Source: Anaspis maculata (taxonomy: Eukaryota; Arthropoda; Insecta; Coleoptera; Scraptiidae). Taken from it: a stretch of DNA of 64,000 bases. Of this stretch, positions 1-10,036 are shown in pieces (the first letter of the stretch is position 1; every line of letters starts with the position of its first letter). The stretch is from assembly GCA_949128115.1 (NCBI GenBank), contig OX421968.1, positions 31,400,877 to 31,464,876 of the forward strand, read 5' to 3'. Position numbers and translations under genes: made by a program. The notes below the pieces were generated by a model, which ran no database searches, was not told the origin of the DNA, and worked only from the letters and a program-made list of their open reading frames with translations.

Positions 1-325
1 AATGACAATTTAGAACAGGCATTGAACCCAGTAACTGGAAGCTATGGGAAGATAAAGAGTGGTCGATCCTAGCGTAAATATCCCATAGCGGCCTTACCGT
101 TTAAGAGAGAAAAAAAGAATAGTGCTATTCTGTGAAAAATAACATTCCATAAACGCTTTGTTATTAAAAAATCCGTGTCGGCAATTGGCTGTTGCCTGAG
201 TAATCACAACGTAACAGAGCCTTTATGGAACGTAATTTTTTAGAGAATCGCACCATAAGAAAAAAGTTGTATGGTTTGATTAGAACTGAACTTAACGGAA
301 TAAAGTTGAACTATGAGGCCTGTTT
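1..325. other. no gene seen
   Basis: AT-rich DNA with short A and T runs and no coding signal that I recognise. Confidence 0.5.
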
Positions 326-790
326 GTGGACCCGACGACCCATGGATATCTTGCGGAATCGCCAGACGGGCTTCTTCCTCATCAGAATGGTACTATAATC
401 AGGGTGAAATGTCCTATTGGATTTGAAAGTGATCAATTAAATTTATTATTAATGATTTTAGCTCTAAAATATGTACATATTGCCCGAAGTCGGCAAAACA
501 AAAGACCATACAAGAAGATATACAGACCAATCAAAAATTTTGTTTGGAGAGAAATTCTCAGCCTCAACGGACACACAATCACTATTTTCAAGTACAAGGA
601 CATAGTGCACTGGCAGAATAAAAACAAAATTGACTTCAATATCAAAATTCTATTGCCTGAGATCATCGATCTGCGAGCTTGTAGGAGCATGCCCATTCGA
701 GAAAGTTTGAATGCCATGACTTTTTTCCCATCAACGTTTCTTACTAGCCACTTTTCGACACTCAAACGCGTATCGTACTACGATACGTAA
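326..790 (+). pseudogene. YqaJ-type viral recombinase domain fragment
   Basis: The reading frame opens with a segment reading YLAESPDGLL followed about ten residues later by IIRVKCP. This matches the conserved core of the YqaJ / lambda-exonuclease-like nuclease family, where the usual pattern is ASPDG followed by an IEIKCP-like strand carrying the metal-binding E-x-K. Here the glutamate position reads R-V-K, so a catalytic residue appears lost. The C-terminal segment (LPEIIDLRACRSMPIRE) resembles the tail often seen in insect YqaJ-domain proteins of mobile origin. The first codon is GTG and there is no N-terminal half, so this is a 5'-truncated relic rather than a gene. Family identification is by motif memory; the loss of function is inferred from the substituted core and truncation. 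Confidence 0.5.
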
Positions 791-873
791 TACGAATTTT
801 ATACGAAACAAGAGTGCATTCTAATGGAACTAATTCAACAAAAATCAAATGAGCTGAGGTCATTCATGGAGAT

Positions 874-960
874 AACCACACAGACAGCCAGGCACACAAA
901 CAAACAGACAGATATCCACACAGGAGTCAAACGGACGGACGGACAGACAGACAGACATAC
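874..960. repeat. ACAG/GGAC-rich microsatellite
   Basis: Short runs of ACAGACAG, CACA and GGACGGAC words are interleaved over this interval. The open frame across it (824-1033) is a by-product of the repeat. Confidence 0.75.
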
Positions 961-1033
961 TTCAGACGGAGTAGGAGGAGTAGTAGTAGTTCTTTGCAGT
1001 TTTGTTATTGCTCCCAGTGTATATAGTTTTTAA

Positions 1034-1721
1034 TACATTTGTGCACTTGCAGTCTATTGTTTTGCAATTGCAATATGATTTTACAATGTTTATCCCTTTA
1101 TAATTGGATATAAGTATCTTGGGGTATCAGTAGATTCTAGATCTAGATAGTGTGATCTCGTGAGATAAATGATCAACTTGAAAAAAAAATTACAATTTCA
1201 GAAATCGTAGCAACGAAATATATCGGCGTAATACCACGATGTCACAAATATTTACTACTGCTCTATTTACATCGCCTATTTCTCAGAAAACATCATAAAA
1301 CCACAGAAGTAACACCATGTGTGCAGAAAGTGATCACTACCTTTATCGTGAATGACTCATCGCGGAGAACAGCTGCAGCGGGCGGCAAATATCAAAGAGA
1401 GATTTTCAAAATGTGTTTCGGAGGGCACCATTTGTGCTACAAAAATTCTCAAAACGGATTATTGTTTGATATTTTCAGTACTTCAAAATGACTACCTGTG
1501 ATTTTTGAAAAAATCTAAATTAATTTGTGAAATTGAAAAAAGAAATTGAAAAAAAAAATTTGGAATTTTTTTTTGACTAGTGCATCAAATAGAATTGAAA
1601 TCTCAGTGTAACCCATTTTTCAGATCTGAAATTGGACCAATGGTTTTCCCAAAAACATTTTATTACTTTTGATGTATTTTCTCTCTGTCGCACACTTGGT
1701 ACTCAATTTCAGTCCCCTTTA
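1034..1721. other. no gene seen
   Basis: AT-rich non-coding DNA with poly-A and poly-T runs. No recognisable element termini. Confidence 0.5.
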
Positions 1722-1968
1722 GCCTTAAGGACGGAGTTGAATTGGTAAAATAAGCGTTGCGAAATCAATCCGTCTGGGTTTATTCTTGGTTTATTCACAA
1801 ATTATTTTTTTTTGATTTTTGGATTTTGGAAATGCCAATGGGCTCAAACCAAAGTACATCCTTGTAGCTTTCGAAAGAGACCAAAATGGTAAAAATCCGT
1901 CAAGGAATAAACCCTGACGGATTGATTTCGCAACGCTTATTTTACCACTTCAACACTGTCCTTAAGAT
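1722..1968. repeat. short palindromic repeat
   Basis: The segment at about 1722-1788 recurs as its reverse complement at about 1897-1968; shared words are AAATAAGCGTTGCGAAATCA and its complement. The loop contains TGGGCTCAAACCAAAGTACATCC, which also occurs in the diverged inverted-repeat arms near 4450 and 8540, so all three belong to one repeat family. Confidence 0.75.
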
Positions 1969-2140
1969 GAGGGCTACGATCAAAATAAGCCCCATGCTTC
2001 TCTCCAGTGGCATACTTGGACTTATGGACAGCCCCCTCCCCCCAATGGAGGAGGTTTGTGTATATTTAAAAGGTCGACTCTGTACTGGGCGACCAAAGCC
2101 ACTAAAAAGTAGCGCCGTAAGCGAAAATTTTTGGGCATAA

Positions 2141-2641
2141 TAATAATAATATTGACAATAATAAGCAGAAAAAAAGAGAGCCTTTTTGATTCATCTTGTT
2201 CTCTCCCCTTCGAGGTTTAGTCAAAACTCAAAAGTGCAAAACTGTTCGGAAAACCTAAATTCTGTTTTTGAAGCAGAATGATACCTGTCAAGTAGGTAGC
2301 AAGCAAATAATCAAATGATAAATATAGAGTCGCCTTGGAGCCTTAGCCAGCTCTTCAAAAATTTCGCCAGGGGATATTAGTCGGAGCTTTAGGGGGGGGG
2401 GGGATTTAACCCCTACATCCCGGGCCCTTCCCCCGTGGGACGTGGGTACGCTTCTGCTTCTCTCTATGACTCCACTCGAACTCCCTATATGCAGTTGATT
2501 CAGAAGCAGTTTTCAAAGAAAAATGATCATGACAACAACTTGGTTTTACTAGCATAAATTGAACTCTTCTCTACGTATCTATTCTAAAAAACTAAACTTC
2601 ACGATGCAATCTTCGATTTTTATGGATTTACACCTATCTGC
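2141..2641. other. no gene seen; G tract
   Basis: Non-coding AT-rich DNA with one run of 12 G near 2392. Nothing else is recognised. Confidence 0.5.
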
Positions 2642-2654
2642 CTCTTCTGTAATT

Positions 2655-2857
2655 TTTGAAAAAATAAAAAAAAAATAAACGTTTTCCTCCTTATTGGCCT
2701 GCACCGGCCATAGGAGTTTTTGCCCTTTATTATCACATTCACATAGGCAGAAAAATTGCAAATTGGACAAACACAAACATCCAGACTTCTTCCGGGAATC
2801 GAACCCGGGGTCTCGCGGCCTCAGGCAGCCACACAACCACCTGCGCCACAAGGCCGT
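2655..2857 (-). mobile_element. tRNA-derived SINE with 13-bp target duplication
   Basis: On the minus strand the right end reads as a tRNA-like head with a box-A-like TGGCGCAGGTGG and a box-B GGTTCGATTCC about 35-40 bases further in, the internal RNA polymerase III promoter arrangement. The other end is A/T-rich, as expected for a SINE tail. The insertion is bracketed by the perfect 13-bp duplication CTCTTCTGTAATT at 2642-2654 and 2858-2870. The tRNA-like part is not a plausible tRNA gene because it is fused to a body and bounded by target duplications. Confidence 0.85.
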
Positions 2858-2870
2858 CTCTTCTGTAATT

Positions 2871-3819
2871 ACCAACAGGGTATTTAGCCAGTCTTCAGTC
2901 ATCGTAGACTAACTTTGGGCTCTGGCTGGAGGCTCTAGCCCTCAGCAGATTAGAAACTATTTTTTTGTCATAACTTCCAGATCGGCGAATCAATTTTTCT
3001 GGAACTTGGCTCATACCGTGTTCATTGTTTGGTTGGATGCATTATTCTGGAATGTATCTTCTGAAGCTACCATTTCTTCTTTTTCCTGCGGAGTAGGTAA
3101 TGAGTCACTTCCTCTGCCCTCTTACATAGTATGTAATGAATCAATTACCATAATGGTTGTGAGTAATAGTACATCATTGGCGAGTTTTTATCACATTAAT
3201 AGTTTTTCACAAATAGTAATTCATCAGTACTACTTGTGGATTTTTTTTTCAATTATGAGCTTGAAGTCTGGCGCCCCTGATTTGCGACAGGGGGTACGGC
3301 CGTACCGTCGTACCCCCCGTGGAGTCGCCAGTGGCATTGTGCCACTGAAGGACGGCGCTCGTTTGCGTTTGACTACAGCTACCGGAGAGTCTGCTACATT
3401 GTGACGTTTTGAAAATAGCGTTGATAATTTCCATTCAATTTGGCATAGGTAGCTATAATTTTGGCTGATTATACAAGAAATGCGGTATATCTCTCTCCTT
3501 GCCGTGTCCAATCTTTTTCTGGGCGGAGAAACCCGAGGCATTTCCTCTTCTACACCGTTTCGTACTGCCTACATCCTACATACGACTTTCGTTAGTTCGA
3601 AGAAGCAGGAACGTCGAGAAAGAAACCCGAAGCATAATTTTCGCAGCGACTTCCGACCGGTGAGCTAAGGATTCATGGCGTTATTTTCAAGGTAGTAGGT
3701 CTTTAATTATTCTTTTTAGGATCGAGTATTTCCGGATAGTACGTACCTATCAAGGTACCTATATTGTGAACGACCTCTTGAATGCCGAAACTATTCTGGA
3801 AAGGTTCCTGGAAAGGCAC
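2871..3819. other. no gene recognised; one hairpin
   Basis: Overlapping ORFs on both strands share no recognisable motif. A GC-rich inverted repeat near 3290-3330 (GGGGGTACGGCCGTACC core) is visible. I cannot assign the rest. Confidence 0.4.
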
Positions 3820-3825
3820 CGTGCA

Positions 3826-4545
3826 TGAGTGACTCCTCTCCTCTGAACGGGGCGGAATGCTTGACAAGAAAATTTCAACTCAAATATGAGTACTCATGGT
3901 CTTGGTACACGAGTACACGAGTAAGATTATGACGCTTATATTATGGCCGGTTTTTTTCTTTCAATTTTTCTGTTAGGGATGGAATTTTTTTTTTATTCGT
4001 TTATTTAACGTCGGCCTATTTCCGCAACGAGGCCTAACACCGACTACGGTGAATGCTTTCCTCCACTATACCGGAAATTTTGCCGAACCCCTGTGTGTTC
4101 CAACACAGGGTAGGGATTTTTAACGACCACCAACATCGCATGGGGTCGGCACCATCGCTCGTATTTTACGTGCTATGCGACACACCATGCATCTTGCATG
4201 GTGCAAGCATGCGTCTTGCATTTAGCAAGCATTCCAACTAAACCAAGAAGCTTGTTTTTCGAGGCCGAAAATCCGTCCCCGGCGGAGATCGAACCCGCGA
4301 CCTCTGGAGTGGTAGTCGAACGCGCTAACTAACCACACCACAAGCTCCTCAAGGGATGGAATTAAATTGGTGAAAAAAGGCGTTGCAGAATCAATCGCAG
4401 TGGGCTTATTCCTTGACAGAAATTTACCATTCAGGTCTTTTTTAAAAGCGACAAGGATGTACTTTTGGTTTGAGCCTATAGACATTCTCAAAATACAAAA
4501 ATAATCATTGTTTCAAAACTTCAATATATTCACCACCAAACTCTT
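3826..4545. repeat. left arm of inverted repeat pair (partner 8478-9140)
   Basis: Three blocks (about 3826-3905, 3935-3986 and 4352-4545) occur in reverse complement at about 9059-9140, 8660-8716 and 8478-8690. The left arm contains a SINE (3987-4351) that the right arm lacks; the right arm has about 340 bp (8717-9058) with no counterpart here. Confidence 0.8.
3987..4351 (-). mobile_element. tRNA-derived SINE with 12-bp target duplication and preserved empty site
   Basis: Read on the minus strand it starts near 4350 with a tRNA-like head containing GTGGTTAGTTAGCGC (box A region) and GGTTCGATCTCC (box B), then an unrelated body with short tandem GCAAG/ATGC words, ending in a T/A-rich tract. 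It is flanked by the perfect duplication AGGGATGGAATT at 3975-3986 and 4352-4363. The reverse-complement repeat arm near 8660-8680 has this 12-mer only once and no SINE, which is direct evidence of the pre-insertion state. Confidence 0.88.
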
Positions 4546-4879
4546 CCCCATTACTTATTCTTACCCCCAGCTCACCCCCCAAGAAAGTACAAATTCTTTC
4601 TATTTGGAGCTCCGACGACTTCCGTTGCCATCTTCGAACAGTTCGTTGCCATCTTCGAACAGTTTTAAATGGAAGGCAACATGAACCAGGTCTTTTAAGG
4701 CTGCATACGCAGGGTCCCAATATTCCCAATATTTTTTCCTTTCAAAAATAAAGATAAAGAGATATGGAGATTTTGATGGGATTCCATTAAATATTTGTCC
4801 ACCTTGTTTCCGTTTGAATTACCCCACATTTTTTTAGAAGCCGAATAGCCCTAACCTAAAACACTGTAAAAGTTTCTTA

Positions 4880-5198
4880 AGCAATGCTGATCCCGAGGCT
4901 GATCCTCAATATTTTTGGCGTAATTGGAAATCCCCGACTCGCCAGGATAACAGCGCAATGGATCCTATTGAGGCTAGAGAGTGAGGCGGGATATCTATGT
5001 GGATTTTTATGCAGGTGTGCTGCATCGGGAGTCAGTTGTTAACTATCATGGGGTCAAACATTCCTTCCTGGACAAAGCCAATAAACTTAACCGAGTTGAC
5101 GATGGTGTTATCTGATTGCAAAAACAATAAGGCGGTGGGTCTAGATGAGATCTGTAATGAGTTTTATAAGAATCTTAATTATGACTGGCTAGGCTATA
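4880..5198 (+). pseudogene. non-LTR reverse transcriptase fragment, 5' part
   Basis: The frame encodes the region just before and at the start of a non-LTR reverse transcriptase, including a segment reading KNNKAVGLDEICNEFYKNL, matching the KA-G-D-x-I-x-NEFYK block of Jockey/R1-like elements. It is broken off at 5198 by insertion of the 5207-8123 element, after which the RT resumes at 8132. Upstream sequence contains stops. No catalytic YADD region is retained. Confidence 0.7.
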
Positions 5199-5206
5199 GG
5201 TGGGAT
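5199..5206. repeat. 8-bp target site duplication, left copy
   Basis: GGTGGGAT, repeated exactly at 8124-8131, abutting both termini of the inserted element. Confidence 0.8.
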
Positions 5207-5269
5207 CGAGGGGTCGACCACGGTCAAAAATCTGGTACAAAAAACCTCCAAATAGAGTAAAACCTCCAA

Positions 5270-5456
5270 TACCTCCACAATATCTCCACGGATCCCCACG
5301 GATCCCCACGGATCTCCACGGATCCCCACGGATCTCCACGGATCCCCACAGATCTCCACGGATCTCCACGGATCTCCACGGATCTCCATAAGATCTCCAC
5401 GGATCTCCACAAAACCTCCACGGATCTCCACAAAATCTCCATGAATCTCCACAGTC
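5270..5456. repeat. 12-bp minisatellite (GGATCTCCAC unit), left array
   Basis: Tandem units of the form CTCCACGGAT(C/T)(C/T) with CTCCA(C/T)AAAAC variants. Because 12 is divisible by 3, all frames stay open and produce repetitive ORFs on both strands; these are not credible proteins. The right array is at 7905-8108. Confidence 0.9.
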
Positions 5457-5749
5457 TAGCGCATGCGCAGTTTTTGCATACATTCGTACACACATACTGC
5501 ATATAAGGTTGTTTCAAGTGGGAATCAACTCCAATTGTTTTCTGATAAGTTTGTGATTGTGACCGTGTCATAAAGGCGACCTCGATTTTGATCATTCCAT
5601 AAGTAGGAATGGACTACAAACAGTGGCTAAGAAGGTTTTCTGAAAGGAATTTTGGGGAAGATACACACATTTTGAAGAAAAAATTCATGAAAAGTAGGAA
5701 ACTACGCAGTCAATTTTTAGCGCCGGGCGGATATGCAACCTCCCGAACG

Positions 5750-6060
5750 AAGTGGAAATGGTACTTAACGAAAGAATAAACACACCAATGGGACTGGGGA
5801 GTGAAAAAGAGTTGTTGAGCTGGGAAAAGCTGGAAATAACGCGTCATAAAACAAGACAGGGCAGGAAATGGCAAGAAATCTTGAGAAAACCAGGAAAAGA
5901 CATTGTTTAGTGGTAATACGCTACCAAAAGGCACAAACGGGACCGTGGAGCGGAATAGAGGTGTTGGGCGAGGACAATCTGACAAGAACGCGTAATAAAA
6001 CAAGAAACAGGGCTGAAAATTGCAATGAATCGTAAGAAAAACATTAAAAAGTAAGAATAA
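5750..6060. repeat. two-copy tandem repeat, about 151-bp period
   Basis: The word AACGCGTCATAAAACAAGA near 5837 recurs as AACGCGTAATAAAACAAGA near 5988 with similar flanks. The minus-strand ORFs over it (5710-6179) show no known domain. Confidence 0.55.
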
Positions 6061-6270
6061 CTCACACGAAACGGGAAGAAAGTCGCAAGATAAGGCAGTC
6101 GACACGTGTAAAGAAAAAATGAAATGCAGGGAAAAAACCGAAAGAGCTCAAGAAAAGGATAACAACGCATCAAAAGCATCGCGCAAAAGCATAAAAAGGG
6201 GTAAAGTACGTAAAAAAAAGGAATAAAACACAGCTCCTATACGCAACAACAAGTAACAATACAACTGTAC

Positions 6271-7434
6271 ATTTTCGTAGCGTGCTTTTATTTTCCGCTC
6301 AAGTGATATAGGCAACCAACAATACAGCCGTTTTCACTGTTGCCTAAGTCGAGCCCGTGGGGTCCCATCAAGAGTTCTGTATTGACCCTGCATGACACAA
6401 AAGCTGAAATATCTGGCACGTATTCTGTTTTCTTCTTTACAGCATACACTTTGAAAGGCACAATAACGATAACCTGCAATGAGCGATGTCGCACGCGGCT
6501 GTCGGCTAGCTGTCAAACGTTGACCATTGTGAATGAAACGTCAATTGTCAAAAAAAGACCAGCAAGAATAGAGTGTGGTTACCATGGCGATAAGCAAGGG
6601 AAGTTAACAATAGGGGCTTGTCCTGAGCAATCATTTCAGGGACATGCGCTGAATTTTAGGCTGGCTTTTTGGAACAACCGGACAAAAACCTTCGAATCCT
6701 ACTCTAATGCACCTGTAACGTAAGCAGATATTTCATCTGTGCAAAAATTTTGTTCATGACAAAATAATTTCAGTCGCAAGCGCAGAGACGCCAATTGGCT
6801 CTTATGAACCAGCTCCCTCAGAACAGCCAATGAGCGATGCAGCGCTTACGACTAAAGTTAAAACTTGCGGCTAAATAAGCTGACTGAACGCACCTTTTGT
6901 CATGAACAAAATTTTTGCACAGATGAAATATCTGCTATTTTATCTCAAAAATAGATTAGCGTTGGAAATCTTTCGCGCTGTATTACATTATAGGTGCATT
7001 AGAGTAGGATTCGAAGGTTTTTGTCCGGTTGTTTCAAAAAGCCCGCCTAAAATTCAGCTTATGTCCCTGAAATGATTGCTCAGGACAAGCCCCTATTGTT
7101 AACTTTCCTTGCTTATCGCCATGGTAACCACACTCTATTCTTGCTGGTCTTTTTTTGACAATTGACGTTTCATTCACAATGTTCAACGTTTGACAGCTAG
7201 CCGACAGCTGCTTGCGACATCGCTCATTGCAGGTTATTGTTATTGTGCCTTTCAAAGTGTATGCTGTAAAAAAAAAACAGAATACGTGCCAGATATTTCA
7301 GCTTTTGTGTCATGCAGGGTCAATACAGAACTCTTGATGGGACCCCACGGGCTCAACTTAGGCAACAGTGAAAACGGCTGTATTGTTGGTTGTCTATATC
7401 ACTTGAGCGGAAAATAAAAGCACGCTACGAAAAT
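6271..7434. repeat. 1.16-kb palindrome inside the minisatellite-ended element
   Basis: The left arm starting ATTTTCGTAGCGTGC at 6271 is mirrored to 7434, with arms of about 500 bp and a central part of about 130-150 bp. The same ORF of about 70-127 codons therefore appears on both strands (6340-6723 and 7034-7255 complement). It matches no domain I know and is probably non-coding. The loop contains a MITE remnant (6768-6895). Confidence 0.85.
6768..6895. mobile_element. MITE remnant related to 15380-15547
   Basis: Words including TCGCAAGCGCAGAGACG, GCTCTTATGAACCAGC and GCTGACTGAACGCACCTTTT match the complete 168-bp MITE at 15380-15547. One inverted terminal region is missing, so this is a partial copy at the palindrome centre. 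Confidence 0.7.
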
Positions 7435-7904
7435 TGTCAATTTTCTCCTACAATTTCATTTTATTTTTCGACTTTTGGCCAGCTTTTTTGATCAAATACC
7501 CCTATGTGCGGCGTGCAGTTTACTCCATCCAAGATTTATTGTCGAAAAGTGCTATTTCGCTTATGTCAAACTGGCCTTTACTCGAGCGCTTACCTTGATC
7601 TTCTCATTCGTAACGATTCGCAACAAACACGAACATTTCGACGAGCACGGAAGTTACGTGTTTGGCTTAAACGTCAATAACTTGAAAACAAGAAAAGGAA
7701 AACAGGAGTGATATCCGTTACAGGTCGTCTTGAATTTGAATGGGATAGTACAGAATTATGTATTAACGATATCAAAAATTTGCCGTTCTATCAATAGGAA
7801 GTATTTCTTCACTATTTTTAACTAGAGCTGGCCAACGAATCAAACTTATCAAAATATTGATCCAAAGATATCATGACTTCAAATATCGGAAAAATGTCCA
7901 AATT
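7435..7904. other. unassigned segment; weak ORF
   Basis: Holds a 78-codon plus-strand ORF (7475-7711) without any motif I recognise, then AT-rich DNA up to the right minisatellite. It is part of the 5207-8123 element. Confidence 0.35.
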
Positions 7905-8108
7905 GAGCAAAAATCTCCACAAATCTTCACGGATCTCCATAAAACCTCCATGGATCTCCACGAAACCTCCATGGATCTCCACGAATCCCCAAAAACCTCC
8001 ACGGATCTCCACGGATCCCCACGGATCTCCACCAAACCTCCACGGATCTCCACGGATCTCCACCAAACCTCCACGGATCTCCAAGGCAAGGGACAGAAAA
8101 CCTCCACG
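7905..8108. repeat. 12-bp minisatellite, right array
   Basis: Same CTCCACGGATCT / CTCCACCAAAC unit as 5270-5456 and in the same orientation. It runs to within 15 bp of the right terminus of the element. Confidence 0.9.
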
Positions 8109-8123
8109 GTGGTTAACCCCTCG

Positions 8124-8131
8124 GGTGGGAT
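8124..8131. repeat. 8-bp target site duplication, right copy
   Basis: GGTGGGAT, identical to 5199-5206. Confidence 0.8.
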
Positions 8132-8345
8132 TGTATAATATGATGTTTGAACGGGAAAAAGTTCCAAATGAATGGGTAAAAATTGAAATGCTGCATATTC
8201 TGAACAAGGGTGACGCGCATAACCCCTCCCCCTCCTGCTATAGGAGCATCGCTTTAATTAATCACGTCAGTGAAATCTCTACTCAAATTTTATATCGAAG
8301 AATTTCTAAATTTGCCGAGAGCGCTAAAATTTTGCCAGAGGGGTA
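8132..8345 (+). pseudogene. non-LTR reverse transcriptase fragment, 3' part
   Basis: Resumes the RT interrupted at 5198. It includes a segment reading REKVPNEW followed by a KGD...YRSIALINH block and a FAESAKILPEG block, matching RT segments around motif 1 (usual form P-x-W ... I-x-KKGD ... NYRGIAL ... LPE). The frame relative to the 5' fragment is shifted by one, and a stop follows the LPEG block, so this copy was dead apart from the insertion. Confidence 0.7.
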
Positions 8346-8477
8346 GGCAAGTTTTCTCGACATAAACGGAATTGTCTAGACAACTGTCAACAACTTGTCA
8401 AGTCATATTGTTGCAGTTTCTCGATCCACCGTGCCAACTGTACCTTGGGATTCTTCAACTGCAGTAAAGTTTGGTTT

Positions 8478-9140
8478 GGTGGTGAATATATTGAAGTTTT
8501 GAAACAATGATTATTTTTGTATTTTGAGAATGTCTATAGGCTCAAACCAAAAGTACATCCTTGTCGCTTTTAAAAAAGTCCTGAATGGTAAATTTCTGTC
8601 AAGGAATAAGCCCACTGCGATTGATTCTGCAACGCCTTATTTCACCAATTTAATTCCATCCCTAACAGAAAAATTAAAAGAAAAAAAACGGCCATAATAT
8701 AAGCGTCATAATCTTACTCTATGCGTTACCAAAACACACGCCCGTAGTGAGTCGTACAGCTTTTAAATTGCGCCGAGCCGTAGCTTTGCGGTCGTTTTCA
8801 AAAATTATTAACTTATGATCCGGGGGTCGTATCGAAGTGGAGTTTCTGTCAAAAGAAAGTTCAAATTCGTTTCTAAATATAACCCCGCACATGTGGTGGT
8901 GTATTTCCATAAGAATATGTACTTCTCCGCATGTCCCAATTTCCTATAGGTATATTCAAATGTGAAATTCAGCAAATAATCCGCGACGCCGCCATATACT
9001 CAAATGTTATTATTGTAATTGTTTATCGTTATTTCGTCAAGCTTTTTCTTGGTTTGTGAACCAAGACCATGAGTTACTCATATTTGAGTTGAAATTTTCT
9101 TGTCAAGCATTCCGTCCCGTTCAGAGAAGAAGATTCCAAG
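8478..9140. repeat. right arm of inverted repeat pair (partner 3826-4545)
   Basis: Reverse complement of the left-arm blocks. It lacks the SINE and retains the single AATTCCATCCCT target near 8660-8680. Segment 8717-9058 has no left-arm counterpart and belongs to the 8757-9790 repeat family. Confidence 0.8.
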
Positions 9141-9790
9141 CGCCAGCAAACAACGAATAATCATTTGCGGCCGAGCCGCAGCTTCGGAGTCATTTTCAAA
9201 AATTCATAAGTATTGACCCGTGCCCCGCACCGATGTGGAATTTTTGTTAAAATGAAGTTCAAATCCTCCTCTGAATATAACTCCGCATATGTATTATTGT
9301 AAAATGATAAGAACGGATATTTAGGACACGTTTGTGAGGGTCCTAATAAAATACACGGATTCGGTTATAGCAGATTTATTCGGCCGGAGTAAGAGGTACC
9401 TGCGGCAACGCGAACATGTAGAAGGCAAAGAGACCGAGCGGTAGTGCGTTGGCGCTTTTATAGCTTACCGCCCTGATAGGGTGCGCGCGATGATGGTGCG
9501 CGCATGGTGCTGCTACAGATACTTCTTCGCATGTGATAACTTTCGAGAATGAAAGAAATGCAGCATTCAACGGCGATGCCGCGCCACACTAAATTGTTAT
9601 TATTGTAATTGTTTATCATTATGTCGTCGAGATTTTTCTTGGTTCGGAATACAAGGTCATGAGCTACCCATTAGAGTGAATATTTTTCGCAAAAACCTTT
9701 CCGTCTAGGACTAGATGCTGTGACGGACGGACGGACGGACAAAGCGAGGGCAAAAGCGCTTTCCCGTTTGGAGAAGTGCGCTAACAAATA
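8757..9790. repeat. complex tandem/dispersed repeat, copy A
   Basis: Contains two units beginning GCCGAGCCG(T/C)AGCTT about 400 bp apart (near 8772 and 9171), and two copies of a TTATTATTGTAATTGTTTATC block near 9007 and 9596. It ends in (GGAC)n and a GTTTGGAGAAGTGCGCTAA segment. Copy B at 12955-13792 has the same order of blocks. Confidence 0.8.
9321..9517. mobile_element. 197-bp insertion in copy A of the repeat
   Basis: Alignment of copy A with copy B (near 13500) shows an extra segment here bounded by GATA at 9317-9320 and 9518-9521, a possible 4-bp duplication. It contains AATAAAATACACGG and a (G/C)-rich end. It could be a small solo LTR or MITE; its family is unknown. Confidence 0.5.
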
Positions 9791-10036
9791 TCGTATGGCG
9801 TAGTGCATGACCTACTCGGCGAATCGTGCTATCTAGCATCCAATTCGCACAAATCCCCTAGAGTCTCAAAAAAATTCCACATTAGTTCCTCCTCTTACCT
9901 TTAACTAATTATTGGAATCCGTTTTCAAAAATAACTAAGAGAAAAACAGGGGAAAGGGTTAGGATGTACCCTTTATTATCTTCGCCTCTAAGAATGTTTG
10001 ATTGTTATTGTTCGATAGAGACGTATTTTATTTAGT
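9791..10036. other. no gene seen
   Basis: AT-rich non-coding DNA between repeat copy A and the 10037 palindrome. Confidence 0.5.

Larger units (their letters stand above)
5207..8123. mobile_element. non-autonomous DNA element with minisatellite ends, 8-bp TSD
   Basis: The ends are inverted repeats: the left begins CGAGGGGTCGACCACGG and the reverse complement of the right begins CGAGGGGTTAACCACCG. They are flanked by identical 8-bp GGTGGGAT, and the element splits a reverse-transcriptase ORF, so insertion is well supported. Immediately inside each end lies an array of a 12-bp unit (5270-5456 and 7905-8108), both in the same orientation, so this is not a classic foldback. The interior holds a two-copy tandem repeat, a 1.16-kb palindrome and an A/T-rich segment, with no transposase. 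An 8-bp duplication fits hAT-like, P-like or Merlin-like transposases by general knowledge, but the CGAGGGG terminus does not let me name a superfamily. Confidence 0.72.

Noticed and set aside
2770..2857. Possible tRNA gene on the minus strand
   Set aside because: The tRNA-like part is fused to a body and bounded by a 13-bp duplication, so it is a SINE head.
4255..4345. Possible tRNA gene on the minus strand
   Set aside because: Same reasoning; 12-bp duplication and an empty site identify a SINE.
5175..5595. Repetitive ORFs on both strands (Trp-Arg-Ser / Ile-Arg-Gly-Asp repeats)
   Set aside because: They are translations of a 12-bp minisatellite, open in several frames by arithmetic; no conserved protein signature.
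6340..7417. ORF of 127 codons mirrored on the other strand
   Set aside because: It lies in both arms of a palindrome, shows no known domain, and has no coding context.
7818..8346. Similar repetitive ORFs in the right array
   Set aside because: Same minisatellite; only the part from 8132 onward is real RT-derived coding sequence.
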